64,000 nucleotides of DNA, taken from NCBI RefSeq assembly GCF_039543505.1, contig NZ_BAABJW010000001.1:1054001-1118000 (forward strand), given 5' to 3'. Below, one piece after another: positions 35,487 through 45,198 of this stretch (position 1 is the first letter of the stretch; the number at the start of each line of letters is the position of its first letter). The notes below the pieces were generated by a model. That model was not told the DNA's origin, did not search any database, and saw only the letters and a list, made by a program, of their open reading frames with translations. This stretch comes from Litoribaculum gwangyangense (GTDB lineage Bacteria; Bacteroidota; Bacteroidia; Flavobacteriales; Flavobacteriaceae). Made by a program: the position numbers and the translations under genes.

Positions 35487-35561
35487 GGGTCATTAACTCA
35501 GTTGGTTCAGAGTGTTACCTTGACAGGGTAGAAGTCACTGGTTCGAATCCAGTATGACCCA
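35487..35561 (+). tRNA. tRNA-Val (anticodon GAC)
   Basis: A 75-nt cloverleaf. The acceptor stem is GGGTCAT with ATGACCC and discriminator A; anticodon stem TTACC/GGTAG holds loop TTGACAG (anticodon GAC, reads GTC/GTT Val codons); the T-arm is CTGGTTCGAATCCAG. No CCA is encoded. Confidence 0.97.
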
Positions 35562-35618
35562 CAAATTAAAAATTTCTTCAGAGTTCTATTTTCTTTATAT
35601 TTATACTTAAAAAAAGTT

Positions 35619-36392
35619 ATGATTTTAGAAAATATAAAATCTTCCTACAAGGAAATATTCGAATCTTATTATAATTCCTCTTTAGAAGACCATATTAAAA
35701 AAATTGTTGAGTTAGATGCTTATTTACCTTATAGCTCTACTTTTTTCTGCATCACGAATACTCAAAGCTTATCCTTTGAATACATTAGTAAAAACATGTC
35801 CTCATGTTTAGGTTTAGATTATGACGTTATGAAAAGTAAAGGCATGAATTATTTTTGGAGCAGGATGCATCCTGATGATATTGAGCCATGGCTTCAGGCA
35901 CTTAACGAACTTATGAAATTTACCTTGTCTAATATATTGGTAGAGGAAAGATCTAAAATGAGTTATACTTGGAATTACAGGATTAAAAATGCACAAGGAG
36001 TTTATTTAAATGTTATTCAGAATACAACACCTCTAGAGTTTGATAATAATGATAAGCCCATAATTGGATTGGCACACTATACGGTTTTACATTCCAAAAT
36101 TAAGTTACCAGTTTCCGCAACCGCCAAATTATTAAATGATAATAACGAGTATGAAACTAAATACTTCAACAATTTTTCTCAAAAGTTATTGTCTGATGGC
36201 ATTACTAATAGAGAGCGTGATATTGTTAGACTATTGGTTTTGAATAAATCTAGTAAAGAGATAGCGGAAAAGTTGAATATTAGCGTCAATACGGTAGATA
36301 CCCATAGGCGGAATATCTTAAAGAAACTGAATATCAAGTCAACAGGGGAGCTTATTGGTATGATGAAGACTCATGATTATTTTATACTGTAA
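35619..36392 (+). CDS. PAS-domain LuxR-type transcriptional regulator
   Basis: A 257-aa protein with a PAS-like sensory part (about residues 45-155; FEYISKNMSSCLGLDYDVM, then the FWSRMHPDDIEPW segment) and a C-terminal LuxR/GerE helix-turn-helix (about 193-250). The HTH reads ITNRERDIVRLLVLNKSSKE and IAEKLNISVNTVDTHRRNIL. It has no receiver domain, so it is not a classical response regulator. The ligand and targets are unknown. An inverted repeat and a terminator follow. Confidence 0.88.
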   Translation: MILENIKSSYKEIFESYYNSSLEDHIKKIVELDAYLPYSSTFFCITNTQSLSFEYISKNMSSCLGLDYDVMKSKGMNYFWSRMHPDDIEPWLQALNELMKFTLSNILVEERSKMSYTWNYRIKNAQGVYLNVIQNTTPLEFDNNDKPIIGLAHYTVLHSKIKLPVSATAKLLNDNNEYETKYFNNFSQKLLSDGITNRERDIVRLLVLNKSSKEIAEKLNISVNTVDTHRRNILKKLNIKSTGELIGMMKTHDYFIL

Positions 36393-36418
36393 TAAATAAT
36401 TTCATAATAAACCAAAAA

Positions 36419-36437
36419 ATACTCAATTTGAGTATTG
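36419..36437. promoter_or_regulatory. Perfect inverted repeat after the PAS-LuxR gene
   Basis: AATACTCA (36419-36426) and TGAGTATT (36430-36437) are exact inverse complements with a 3-base spacer. No T run follows, so it does not look like a terminator. It could be a binding site, but no gene start lies just downstream. Confidence 0.35.
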
Positions 36438-36501
36438 TAAAGTATTATAATTATTGCCAATTTTGATTTGCTATTAATTAGTTCTTAGGGAGAATTAAAA
36501 T

Positions 36502-36543
36502 TGTGCCTAATTAGAAAGAATTCTTTTTAGGCACTTTTTTTTA
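36502..36543 (+). terminator. Intrinsic terminator after the PAS-LuxR gene
   Basis: GTGCCTAA (36503-36510) and TTAGGCAC (36527-36534) form an 8-bp stem, followed by eight T residues. Confidence 0.85.
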
Positions 36544-36634
36544 CGAATAATTTAAAAACATTGATTTTTTTGCGATTTGTCACAATACTCTTTTGAGGCA
36601 TTTTAAAAATTTCATTAATTAAAAAAAATATTTT

Positions 36635-37912
36635 TCACTCGAATAAATCTAGAACCCTTTCCAAAGCCATACCTCTAGATCCTTTTATCAGAATGTTAGA
36701 ATTTTTTAACTCTAAAATTTCAGAACTTTTTTTAAAGCTTTCAAACGAAGGATATTTGCTAGTTTTGTTAGAATGTATTTTTGAGCCATGGAAATTTTCA
36801 CCAATAAAAATAAGCTTTTCTATGTTCAATGAAATTCCTAAATCAACAATATTTTGGTGTTCTACGACGGCATCATCTCCCAATTCAAACATATCGCCTA
36901 AAATGGCTACTTTATATCCCGTTTGTTTTTCAAAGTTTAACAAAGCGGCTTGCATACTTGAAGGGTTAGCATTATAGGCGTCAAGTATTATTTTGTTGGA
37001 ATTTTTACTAATTATTTGTGAACGGTTATTATTGGGTATATAATTTTCAATTGCATTTTTTATGGCTTTTGTTTCAACTTTGAAATAACTACCTACAGCG
37101 ATAGCATAAGCAATATTTGTGAAATTGTAATCTCCAATAAGTTGACTCTGTATTGTCTCACCTTCATAATTACATTTTACAAATGGATTAGCTTCTATAA
37201 AGTTAATGACGATATCTTCTTTTGAATTTCCGAAACTAAAAGTATTTCCGTTTTTAGTTTTATCAACTTGTATGGCATCGTTACCGTTTATGAAAATATT
37301 TTTATTATTATTGATTAGAAAATTATACATCTCGCTTTTTCCTTTTATAACACCTTCAACGCCACCAAAACCCTCCAGGTGTGCTTTTCCATAGTTAGTT
37401 ATCAATCCAAAATCTGGTTGCGCAATGGAACATAAAAATTCAATTTCTTTTTGATGGTTTGCCCCCATTTCAACAATGCCAATTTCAGTATTTTTGTTCA
37501 TGGAAAGCAATGTTAAAGGTACGCCAATGTGGTTGTTTAAATTGCCAATGGTTGCAGTAGTCATAAATTTTTGTAATAACACAGCATTGATTAATTCTTT
37601 TGTAGTGGTTTTTCCGTTACTTCCTGTAAGTGCTATTATAGGTGTTTTTAAATAATTTCTATGGAATGTAGCCAGCCTTTGAAGGGTCTCCAAAGCATTA
37701 CTAACCAGAATGGTTTTGGAAGATATGTCAAATTCTTCTTCATCAACAATGGCATATTTTGCCCCTAACTCAATAGCTTTTTCAGCATAGGAATTACCGT
37801 TAAAATGATCGCCTTTAAGCGCAAAAAACAAATCGTTTTTCTGTATTTTTCTAGTATCGGTGCAAACCGAACGACATTCTAAAAAGAGTTGATGGATATC
37901 TTCTATTTTCAC
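36635..37912 (-). CDS. murF: UDP-N-acetylmuramoyl-tripeptide--D-Ala-D-Ala ligase
   Basis: Adds D-Ala-D-Ala to the UDP-MurNAc-tripeptide in the cytoplasm, the last soluble step of peptidoglycan precursor synthesis. The ATP loop is ALTGSNGKTTTKELI (about residues 93-107). The N-terminal substrate domain shows VCTDTRKIQKNDLFFALKG and the middle domain GIVEMGANHQKEI; NANPSSMQAAL and LGDMFELGDDAVVEH are C-terminal Mur ligase motifs. The length of 425 aa is normal. It lies downstream of gldJ, separated from it by a terminator. Confidence 0.94.
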   Translation of the reverse strand: MKIEDIHQLFLECRSVCTDTRKIQKNDLFFALKGDHFNGNSYAEKAIELGAKYAIVDEEEFDISSKTILVSNALETLQRLATFHRNYLKTPIIALTGSNGKTTTKELINAVLLQKFMTTATIGNLNNHIGVPLTLLSMNKNTEIGIVEMGANHQKEIEFLCSIAQPDFGLITNYGKAHLEGFGGVEGVIKGKSEMYNFLINNNKNIFINGNDAIQVDKTKNGNTFSFGNSKEDIVINFIEANPFVKCNYEGETIQSQLIGDYNFTNIAYAIAVGSYFKVETKAIKNAIENYIPNNNRSQIISKNSNKIILDAYNANPSSMQAALLNFEKQTGYKVAILGDMFELGDDAVVEHQNIVDLGISLNIEKLIFIGENFHGSKIHSNKTSKYPSFESFKKSSEILELKNSNILIKGSRGMALERVLDLFE

Positions 37913-37945
37913 AGGATATATGACTTTAAGTAAAATTAAATGTAT

Positions 37946-37977
37946 AAAAAAAGTCCTAACTAAAGCTAGGACTTTTT
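37946..37977 (-). terminator. Terminator between gldJ and murF
   Basis: AAGTCCTA (37951-37958) and TAGGACTT (37967-37974) form an 8-bp stem, with an A run on one side and a T run on the other, so it can work on either strand. On the minus strand it ends the gldJ transcript. Confidence 0.8.
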
Positions 37978-37997
37978 AATTATTATTATAAAACTAG

Positions 37998-39692
37998 TTA
38001 ATTTTTTGTTTTGTTTTTAACTTTACTTTTTGAACCTACACGGGACATAGCGCATCTAAATCCAATATAATCTGTAGCCATGTCTTGTGGGAAGTAACGT
38101 CTTTGAGCTGGATCTAACCAATACTCTCTGTCTTTCCAAGAACCACCTTTATATACTCTAACTTCATCGTTTATTAAGGATGTTCTGTTATTGCCTTTAT
38201 CGTATTCTCTTATAATGTTTCCTAAAGAATCTCTAGTTATAGTGTGTTTAGGAGAGTTATACATCTTTCTAGTTTCACTTTCCTTTTTGCCATCAGTTTC
38301 CTCATCACCAAAGCTTTCAAAGTATCTAGAAGAACGTCTGTCACCATCTCTAAAGTTTATCTCATTACTCTTATCAAAGTTTGTTCTTAAATAAGTTTCA
38401 TTCTCATCAACAGGAACTTGTAATATTTCACCAGGTAAGTTTCTAGCTATTACTTTTCCGTTAGACAAGGTGTCGTAAACTATATCATCAGGTGTAACAA
38501 CTTTTACAGTGCCATCTTCATTTAGTGCATTTTTTGTGTAAACGTTGCCTCGGTAATAGTTAAAGTCGTTAAACTCATCATCTACAATGGGTCTATAAAC
38601 ATCTGCTACCCATTCAGCCACATTACCAGCCATATCATATAATCCATAATCGTTAGGCTCATAGGATTTTACGGCGTTTGTAATATCAGCACCATCGTCA
38701 GACCATCCAGCGATTCCACCATAATCACCTTTTCCTTGTTTAAAGTTGGCTTTTTGGTCACCTCTGGTTTTACGTTTCCCTGAACGTGTATACTGTCCAT
38801 CCCATGGATATTTTTTACGTCCACGGTATAGGTTATAACTTCTAATTTCACTCAAGCCTAAAGCAGCATATTCCCATTCAGTTTCGGTTGGGAGTCTATA
38901 TTTTGGGGAAATTATACCAGTTTCACGGGTTGCATAAATATTGGTTTCATTACCATCGGCATCCGTTCTAACAAATCTTTTATTCCCGCCTTTTTCGGGA
39001 TTAATAACTTCTTCATTGCCTCCATAAGTTAAGGTTGGAGCGTTAATGTAAGTATCTGTGCTAAAAGTTTGCTCAGCATTAACGTCGATAACTTTGGCAT
39101 CGCGCTTTAAGTAACCAGCTTTTTCTAAATTGTATTCATTAACACGGTCTGAGCGCCAGTTGGCAAACTCAACTGCTTGAATCCAACTTACACCAACAAC
39201 GGGGTACTCACCATAACCAGGGTGACGCAAATAGTTTTCCGTCATTACTTCATTGAAACCTAAGCGATTTCTCCAAACTAAAGTGTCTGGTAAAGCTCCA
39301 TGATAAATGGCCCTAAAATTTTCATCAGATGGTGGGTAAACACGTTTTATCCAATCTAAATACTCCATATACATGGCATTGGTCACTTCAGTTTCATCCA
39401 TATAGAAGGATTGCACGTGTTGTTGATTTGGACTATTGTTCCAATCATGCATCACATCATCCTGTACACGGCCTTTGGTGAACGTACCACCTTCTATGAA
39501 CACTAAACCAGGGGAAGTTTCTTGTTCTTTGAAGTCAGTGTTGTACTGAAAACCACCTTCTCTAGAGTTGATGTCCCATCCTGTAGCTCTAGAGCTATTT
39601 TTTGAACTCGAAGATTTTTTACAACTAGTTGAACTAACCATTATAGCCAAAACTAGGAAAATCTTGATTGCTACTACTTTTTTCATATCCAT
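37998..39692 (-). CDS. gldJ: Gliding motility lipoprotein GldJ
   Basis: A 564-aa lipoprotein with signal and lipobox VSSTSCKK (Cys near residue 24). The rest is a formylglycine-generating-enzyme-like (FGE-sulfatase) domain: GLVFIEGGTFTKGR, SFYMDETEVTNAMYMEYLDW, YRLPTETEWEYAALG, YDMAGNVAEWVADVY and KGGSWKDREYW in order. In Flavobacterium GldJ is needed for gliding and for stability of the type IX secretion motor components. The gene is divergent from porU, giving a T9SS-related locus. A Met two codons in (39686) is an alternative start. Confidence 0.93.
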   Translation of the reverse strand: MDMKKVVAIKIFLVLAIMVSSTSCKKSSSSKNSSRATGWDINSREGGFQYNTDFKEQETSPGLVFIEGGTFTKGRVQDDVMHDWNNSPNQQHVQSFYMDETEVTNAMYMEYLDWIKRVYPPSDENFRAIYHGALPDTLVWRNRLGFNEVMTENYLRHPGYGEYPVVGVSWIQAVEFANWRSDRVNEYNLEKAGYLKRDAKVIDVNAEQTFSTDTYINAPTLTYGGNEEVINPEKGGNKRFVRTDADGNETNIYATRETGIISPKYRLPTETEWEYAALGLSEIRSYNLYRGRKKYPWDGQYTRSGKRKTRGDQKANFKQGKGDYGGIAGWSDDGADITNAVKSYEPNDYGLYDMAGNVAEWVADVYRPIVDDEFNDFNYYRGNVYTKNALNEDGTVKVVTPDDIVYDTLSNGKVIARNLPGEILQVPVDENETYLRTNFDKSNEINFRDGDRRSSRYFESFGDEETDGKKESETRKMYNSPKHTITRDSLGNIIREYDKGNNRTSLINDEVRVYKGGSWKDREYWLDPAQRRYFPQDMATDYIGFRCAMSRVGSKSKVKNKTKN

Positions 39693-39725
39693 ACTTTTAA
39701 GTAAGCTAATAATATTTTTGGTGCT

Positions 39726-39755
39726 GCAATATAAGAATTAAACATTACAAAGCAA
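39726..39755 (-). promoter_or_regulatory. Possible gldJ promoter
   Basis: On the minus strand a TTG (39755-39753) and TATATTGC (39733-39726) are spaced by 19 bases, close to the Bacteroidetes -33/-7 pattern but with an imperfect -7 box. Confidence 0.35.
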
Positions 39756-39884
39756 GCTATTTTTTGCATTTTAACCAAAAAAAAGTGTATTTCACCCTAT
39801 TTTTTGAACCATACAACGATGTTTTTGCTGTTTTACACCATTGTTTTGTCTTGTATTAACGTATGTTTTACTAATTTATTATTG

Positions 39885-39892
39885 TATTTTTG
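39885..39892 (+). promoter_or_regulatory. -7 box upstream of porU
   Basis: TATTTTTG fits TAnnTTTG and lies 60 bases before the porU ATG. The -33 region is T-rich (around 39864-39869) without an exact TTTG. Confidence 0.5.
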
Positions 39893-39952
39893 TACCAGTT
39901 TTTAAAATTGTTATTTTTTTGATAATAACATGTTGTTAATGACGTTTATCTA

Positions 39953-42900
39953 GTGATGAAAAAGAAAATTTTATTATTACTGTTTCTGTTTTCAATAGTA
40001 ATATATGGCCAACAAAAAAAATATACTATTGTTTGGAATGATTCAAAAGTGCTTTCTGGTGATAGTTTCTCAATAGAGATACCATCATTTAACAAAGAAT
40101 ATTTCATCTATGATTTTAATGATGGATTATTATTTGTGGATCAATGGGAAACCAAAAGTTTTATTGATGAATCTTCAATTACCGTAAGCAATGTTTCTTA
40201 CAGTACTATTAACAAAGCCGATTTAAAGGATTTGGATATAAATAGCTTGCCTAACAAGTTAGTATTTAGTTTAAAAAATTCGGTTTCCAGAAATAAACAA
40301 TACACCAATTTTCAACTATCACCAATTATAAAGGAGGCTAATGGTACCTTTAAAAAGGTAACATCTTTTCAAATTAATTATAAAAACGGAATCAATACAA
40401 ATAGAACATCTGTTAGCAGAAAAAATTTTGGTAGTAAGTTGTTCTCTAACTCGGTTTTAAGATCTGGCGATTGGTATAGGTTTTACGTCGATACAACAGG
40501 TGTTTTTAAATTAACCAAAGGTTTTTTGCAACGTTTAGGTATTAATGTTAATAATGTAGATCCGAGAACCATTAAGTTGTATGGTCATGGAGGAGAAATG
40601 ATTCCGTTCTCAAATGCTGTAGCATATCCTTATGATGTGCCAGAAAATGCAATAAAATTTGTAGGAGAAGAAGATGGAGTTTTTAATAATGAAGATTACA
40701 TCTTATTTTATGCGCAAGGGCCCAAAGTTTTTAGTACCGAAAGTTTAACACATATCAATTGTTATACTGATAAAACCTACTATTATATTAATGTTAGCTC
40801 CGGTAATGGGAAACGAATTCAACCATTTGTTCAGCCTACAGGAAATGTTGATTTGGTTATCGATACCTTTGAAGATTATAAATTCCATGAGATTGATCGG
40901 TATAATTTATTGTCCCTAGGAAGACGATGGTTTGGTGAAAGATTTGATGTTGAAAATAAAAAAACCTTTGAATTTGATTTTCCAGATTTGATTACATCGG
41001 AACCAATTAATTTAAACGTTGTTGTAGCAGCAGTCTCATCCAACAACAGTGCATTTGGAATCACGGTAAATGAAGAGCCAACTGCCACATTAACCATTTT
41101 TGGTGTAACTAGGCCAACTTTTGCTGGTGGAGCTTCCTTTAATAGTAGTGTAAATGTCAATTCATCGAAAATAACCGTTGGGCTAAATTTCGATAATTTA
41201 GGAAATCCAAGCACACTAGGTTACTTAGATTATATATCCATAAAAGCAAAGCGAGCCTTAAATTTTAACAATAAGCAATTTCAATTTAAAAACAGTCAAG
41301 TTCAATCTGTCTCTGGTATTGGACAATATAATATTTCTAATGCCACAAGAATATCAGAAATATGGGATGTTACGGATATTTATAACGTTACCAATTTTGT
41401 TAATGAATCACAAAATGCCAATTTAAGTTTTACTTCAACCTTAGGTAGTTTAAAAACCTATGTAGCACTAACACCTCAAGATTATTTTGAGCCAAAAGCA
41501 GACTCAAAAACGGTGGTAAACAATCAAAATATAAAAGGAACTATATTTAACAATAATCAAGGTCAATTTCAAGATATAGATTACCTTATTGTAGCACCAA
41601 ACAATATGCTATTCCAAGCACAACGCTTAGCTCAAATCAATACCGATCAATATGGATTACATGTAAAAGTGGTTGGATTGGATGAGATTTATAACGAGTT
41701 TAGCTCTGGTAACCAAGATATTGGTGCTATTAGAAATCTTGTGAAATATGTATACGATAATGCAAGTGTCCCTGAAAATCGAATAAAATATTTGTGTTTG
41801 TTTGGTGATGGTTCTTTTGATTATAAGGATAGAATACCAAATAACACGAATATAGTTCCTTCGTGGCATGCCTATAATAGTTTTAATTTGACAACCTCCT
41901 TCGTATCGGATGATTTTTATGGTATGATGGACGACAATGAAGGGACGATGGCCATTAGTGATAGACTTGATATTGCTATTGGGAGAATTCTAGCAGACAC
42001 GCCACAACGTGCCAAGGAACTAGTCGATAAAATAGAATCTTATTATAGTAAAGAATCTTTTGGAAGCTGGCGCAATAATTTTGTAGTTATTTCTGATGAT
42101 GTTGACCAAGACTGGGAAGGAAAACTTCAAGAAACTACAGATATCGTGGGTAATTTGGTAAGTCAAGAAAAACCATTTATAAATGTAGTTAAAATCCATT
42201 CGGACGCCTTTCAACAAGAATCCTCAGCCGGAGGTGATAGGTATCCAGCTGTAACAACCGAAATTGTAAATGCAGTTGATAATGGTGCTTTAGTTGTCAA
42301 TTATTTTGGGCATGGTGGTGAAGATGGGTTGGCCGAAGAGCGAATTTTGCTTAAACCAGATATTGATGGATTTCGCAATTTTTGTAAGCTAAACTGTTTC
42401 GTGACGGTGACATGTGAATTCACGAGGTTTGACAATCCTTTTAGGCAAACGGCGGGAGAATTTACGTATTGGAATAAACAAGCTGGAGCTATTGGTTTAA
42501 TTACAACCACAAGACAAATTTTTGTGCAATTGGCGGTTGATTTTAATAGTATTTTAGGACAATATTTGTTTTCTTATAGTGATAATGATAATTTTGGTGA
42601 TTATGATTACCCTACCATGGCAGAAGCTTTAAGGTTGTCAAAAATTGACCCTTTAATCGCTGGTTCAAGTCAAAAACGTCTCATGTTCTTTATAGGCGAT
42701 CCAGCCATGAAATTAGCATTTTCAAAACCAAACATTAGGTTAACGCAAATTAATGATGTGCCAATAGGGCAATCAACAGATACTTTGAAAGCTTTAAGCT
42801 ATGTGAAATTGGCAGGAGAGGTAACAGATGTTTCAGGTAATCTTTTATCAAACTACAATGGCACACTTTCAACTACTATTTACGATAAACCAATAAGCAG

Positions 42901-43840
42901 GGAAACGCTTGCCAATGATGGAACGCGTTTGAATGGCCAACTCGTAAAACTCAATTTCAATACTTTGGGGGTGGTTATATTTAGAGGGCAGGCCACAGTG
43001 AAAAATGGACAATTTGAATTCGATTTTGTAGTTCCAAAAGACATAGGAATACCCGTTGGTTTTGGAAAGATAAGTTTCTATTCCAAAGATGAAGCATTAA
43101 CTTCAGATCAAACAGGAGCAAGTATAAATACTCTTAAAATTGGCGGTATTAATGAAAATGCAGCCGAGGATAATACTGGGCCAATCATATCTTTATATAT
43201 GAACGATGAAAATTTTGTTTCAGGTGGTATTACCAATGAACAACCTACATTGTTAGCTAAATTAGAAGATTTAAATGGTATCAATACGGCAAGTGGTATT
43301 GGGCACGATATTGTTGCCATACTTGATGGAGATGAAACCAATCCTTTCATATTAAATGATTATTATCAAACCGATGTTGATGATTATACAAAGGGAACCG
43401 TAAGTTTTCCTTTCAGGGATTTAGAACCTGGTTTGCATACCTTAACCCTCAAGGCATGGGATGTTTACAACAATTCCTCCATCTCAGAAATTCAATTCAT
43501 TGTATTCGATAAAGACCAAAATTTAGTTATAAATAACGTGTTGAATTACCCAAATCCGTTTGTTAATTACACAGAATTTTGGTTCAATCACAATAGTTCG
43601 GAACCTTTAGACGTTTCTATACAGATATTCACTGTATCAGGTAAGCTTATAAAAACCATAAACGGACAAACAACAGGTGGTATTAAAACAACTAGTTCTC
43701 TTTCAAGAGACATGATTTGGGATGGTAGAGATGATTTTGGGGATAAAATAGGAAAAGGTGTATATATTTATAAGTTAAAAGTACATTCCGCCTTGTTAAA
43801 TAAAACCGTTGAGAAAATTGAAAAACTTGTAATACTCTAA
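39953..43840 (+). CDS. porU: Type IX secretion system sortase PorU
   Basis: A 1295-aa surface protease that removes the C-terminal sorting domain from T9SS cargo and attaches it to the cell surface. It has a signal peptide (ILLLLFLFSIVIYG), an N-terminal region, a gingipain-like C25 peptidase domain (about residues 540-920) and a C-terminal beta-sandwich with a FlgD-like/sorting-type ending (VLNYPNPFVNYTEFWF and IGKGVYIYKLKV). The catalytic pair is His787 in YFGHGGEDGL and Cys821 in VTVTCEFTRF. porV follows after 34 bases, the usual order in Flavobacteriaceae. Confidence 0.95.
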   Translation: MMKKKILLLLFLFSIVIYGQQKKYTIVWNDSKVLSGDSFSIEIPSFNKEYFIYDFNDGLLFVDQWETKSFIDESSITVSNVSYSTINKADLKDLDINSLPNKLVFSLKNSVSRNKQYTNFQLSPIIKEANGTFKKVTSFQINYKNGINTNRTSVSRKNFGSKLFSNSVLRSGDWYRFYVDTTGVFKLTKGFLQRLGINVNNVDPRTIKLYGHGGEMIPFSNAVAYPYDVPENAIKFVGEEDGVFNNEDYILFYAQGPKVFSTESLTHINCYTDKTYYYINVSSGNGKRIQPFVQPTGNVDLVIDTFEDYKFHEIDRYNLLSLGRRWFGERFDVENKKTFEFDFPDLITSEPINLNVVVAAVSSNNSAFGITVNEEPTATLTIFGVTRPTFAGGASFNSSVNVNSSKITVGLNFDNLGNPSTLGYLDYISIKAKRALNFNNKQFQFKNSQVQSVSGIGQYNISNATRISEIWDVTDIYNVTNFVNESQNANLSFTSTLGSLKTYVALTPQDYFEPKADSKTVVNNQNIKGTIFNNNQGQFQDIDYLIVAPNNMLFQAQRLAQINTDQYGLHVKVVGLDEIYNEFSSGNQDIGAIRNLVKYVYDNASVPENRIKYLCLFGDGSFDYKDRIPNNTNIVPSWHAYNSFNLTTSFVSDDFYGMMDDNEGTMAISDRLDIAIGRILADTPQRAKELVDKIESYYSKESFGSWRNNFVVISDDVDQDWEGKLQETTDIVGNLVSQEKPFINVVKIHSDAFQQESSAGGDRYPAVTTEIVNAVDNGALVVNYFGHGGEDGLAEERILLKPDIDGFRNFCKLNCFVTVTCEFTRFDNPFRQTAGEFTYWNKQAGAIGLITTTRQIFVQLAVDFNSILGQYLFSYSDNDNFGDYDYPTMAEALRLSKIDPLIAGSSQKRLMFFIGDPAMKLAFSKPNIRLTQINDVPIGQSTDTLKALSYVKLAGEVTDVSGNLLSNYNGTLSTTIYDKPISRETLANDGTRLNGQLVKLNFNTLGVVIFRGQATVKNGQFEFDFVVPKDIGIPVGFGKISFYSKDEALTSDQTGASINTLKIGGINENAAEDNTGPIISLYMNDENFVSGGITNEQPTLLAKLEDLNGINTASGIGHDIVAILDGDETNPFILNDYYQTDVDDYTKGTVSFPFRDLEPGLHTLTLKAWDVYNNSSISEIQFIVFDKDQNLVINNVLNYPNPFVNYTEFWFNHNSSEPLDVSIQIFTVSGKLIKTINGQTTGGIKTTSSLSRDMIWDGRDDFGDKIGKGVYIYKLKVHSALLNKTVEKIEKLVIL

Positions 43841-43874
43841 TAAAAATTTATATTTGTTAAATTAAAACTAATTC

Positions 43875-45113
43875 ATGAAGAATAAAATATTAATATTAAT
43901 AGCTTTAGCTTTTATTGTAAGAGTTAATGCTCAAACAACAACAATTATTCCTGATAATAATCCTAGAGTGATAACCACTGGTCTTCCGTTTGTTTTAATT
44001 GCACCAGATGCACGTGCGGCCGCTTTGGGAGATATGGGCGTTGCCACATCTGTAGATGCTTTTTCTCAACAATGGAACTCATCTAAATATGTTTTTTCTG
44101 AAACTAAGTCTGGTTTTGGAGTGAGTTACACACCTTACTTGAGTAAATTGGTAAACGATATTTTCCTAGGAAATCTAACTTATTTTAACAGAATTGATGA
44201 GCGAAGTGCCTTTGCAGCGAGTTTAAAATACTTTTCCTTAGGTGATATCGAGTTTGTTAATGATGAATTTTCAGAAGCATTAATACAAAGACCTAATGAG
44301 TTCACAATTGATGCCTCTTATGCTTTACGTTTGTCAGATCAATTTGCCATGTCTGTGGCGATGCGATATTTAGTATCAGATTTGAGACTTGATGATGGAA
44401 GTGGAAATACTGACGGAGCTAGCACATTTGGTGTAGATATTTCTGGTTATTATCAAAGTGAGGAAGAAGCCTATTCTGATTTTAACGGACGTTGGAGAGC
44501 AGGATTCGCCATTCAAAACTTAGGTCCAAAGTTCAAATATACTGAAGATGGTTCAGAGAATTTTCAACCTACCAACCTACGTCTAGGTGCGGGTTTTGAT
44601 TTTATATTTGATGATTATAATAAGATTTCTGTTACCGCTGAGGTAACAAAACTTTTGGTGCCAACTCCTCCAGCATTTGGCGATTTATATAATTTTACCG
44701 ATAATAATGGTAATGGAACCTATGAAGAAAATGTTGATGATTTAGATGATTTAGTTCAAGAAGATGTTATTATTGGTGGTAAGCCTCAGGATGTGAATTT
44801 CTTATCTGGTATTTTCCAATCATTTGGTGATGCTCCTGACGGTTTTAGTGAAGAGTTAAAAGAGTTTACATGGGCGTTAAGTGCAGAATATTTATACCAA
44901 GATTCCTTTGCTTTTAGAGCAGGTTATTTTAATGAAAGTGAAGAAAAAGGTGCCAGAAAATTTTTAGCTCTGGGTGCTGGTTTTAAAGCTAATGTAGTTA
45001 ATATTGATTTATCTTATTTGTTTTCGGCATCAAGAATACAAAGTCCTCTAGAAAACACCTTACGTTTTTCGCTCACGTTTAATATTGGAGCGGGAGAGTA
45101 TAACGAATACTAG
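43875..45113 (+). CDS. porV: Type IX secretion system outer membrane protein PorV
   Basis: A 412-aa outer-membrane beta-barrel protein with a signal peptide (ILILIALAFIVRVNAQ). The conserved N-terminal segment is FVLIAPDARAAALGDMGVAT (residues about 39-58), followed by QQWNSSKYVFSETKSGFGVS, typical of PorV/LptO. PorV binds the sorting domain of cargo and delivers it to PorU. The ending FSLTFNIGAGEYNEY is a terminal strand. A terminator follows at 45135-45168. Confidence 0.94.
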   Translation: MKNKILILIALAFIVRVNAQTTTIIPDNNPRVITTGLPFVLIAPDARAAALGDMGVATSVDAFSQQWNSSKYVFSETKSGFGVSYTPYLSKLVNDIFLGNLTYFNRIDERSAFAASLKYFSLGDIEFVNDEFSEALIQRPNEFTIDASYALRLSDQFAMSVAMRYLVSDLRLDDGSGNTDGASTFGVDISGYYQSEEEAYSDFNGRWRAGFAIQNLGPKFKYTEDGSENFQPTNLRLGAGFDFIFDDYNKISVTAEVTKLLVPTPPAFGDLYNFTDNNGNGTYEENVDDLDDLVQEDVIIGGKPQDVNFLSGIFQSFGDAPDGFSEELKEFTWALSAEYLYQDSFAFRAGYFNESEEKGARKFLALGAGFKANVVNIDLSYLFSASRIQSPLENTLRFSLTFNIGAGEYNEY

Positions 45114-45134
45114 TAAGTAGAAATAAAAATTAAA

Positions 45135-45168
45135 CAAAAAAACTATTGTGAACAGCAATAGTTTTTTT
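45135..45168 (+). terminator. Intrinsic terminator after porV
   Basis: AACTATTG (45141-45148) and CAATAGTT (45156-45163) form a stem with a 7-base loop, followed by a T run. Confidence 0.85.
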
Positions 45169-45198
45169 GTTTAATAAATTTATTGAATACATTTGAAT

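Noticed and set aside
35272..35493. Minus-strand ORF containing RDSNPRPLGCKPSALNQLSYAP
   Set aside because: It is the antisense reading of the tRNA-Val gene, a well-known false protein.
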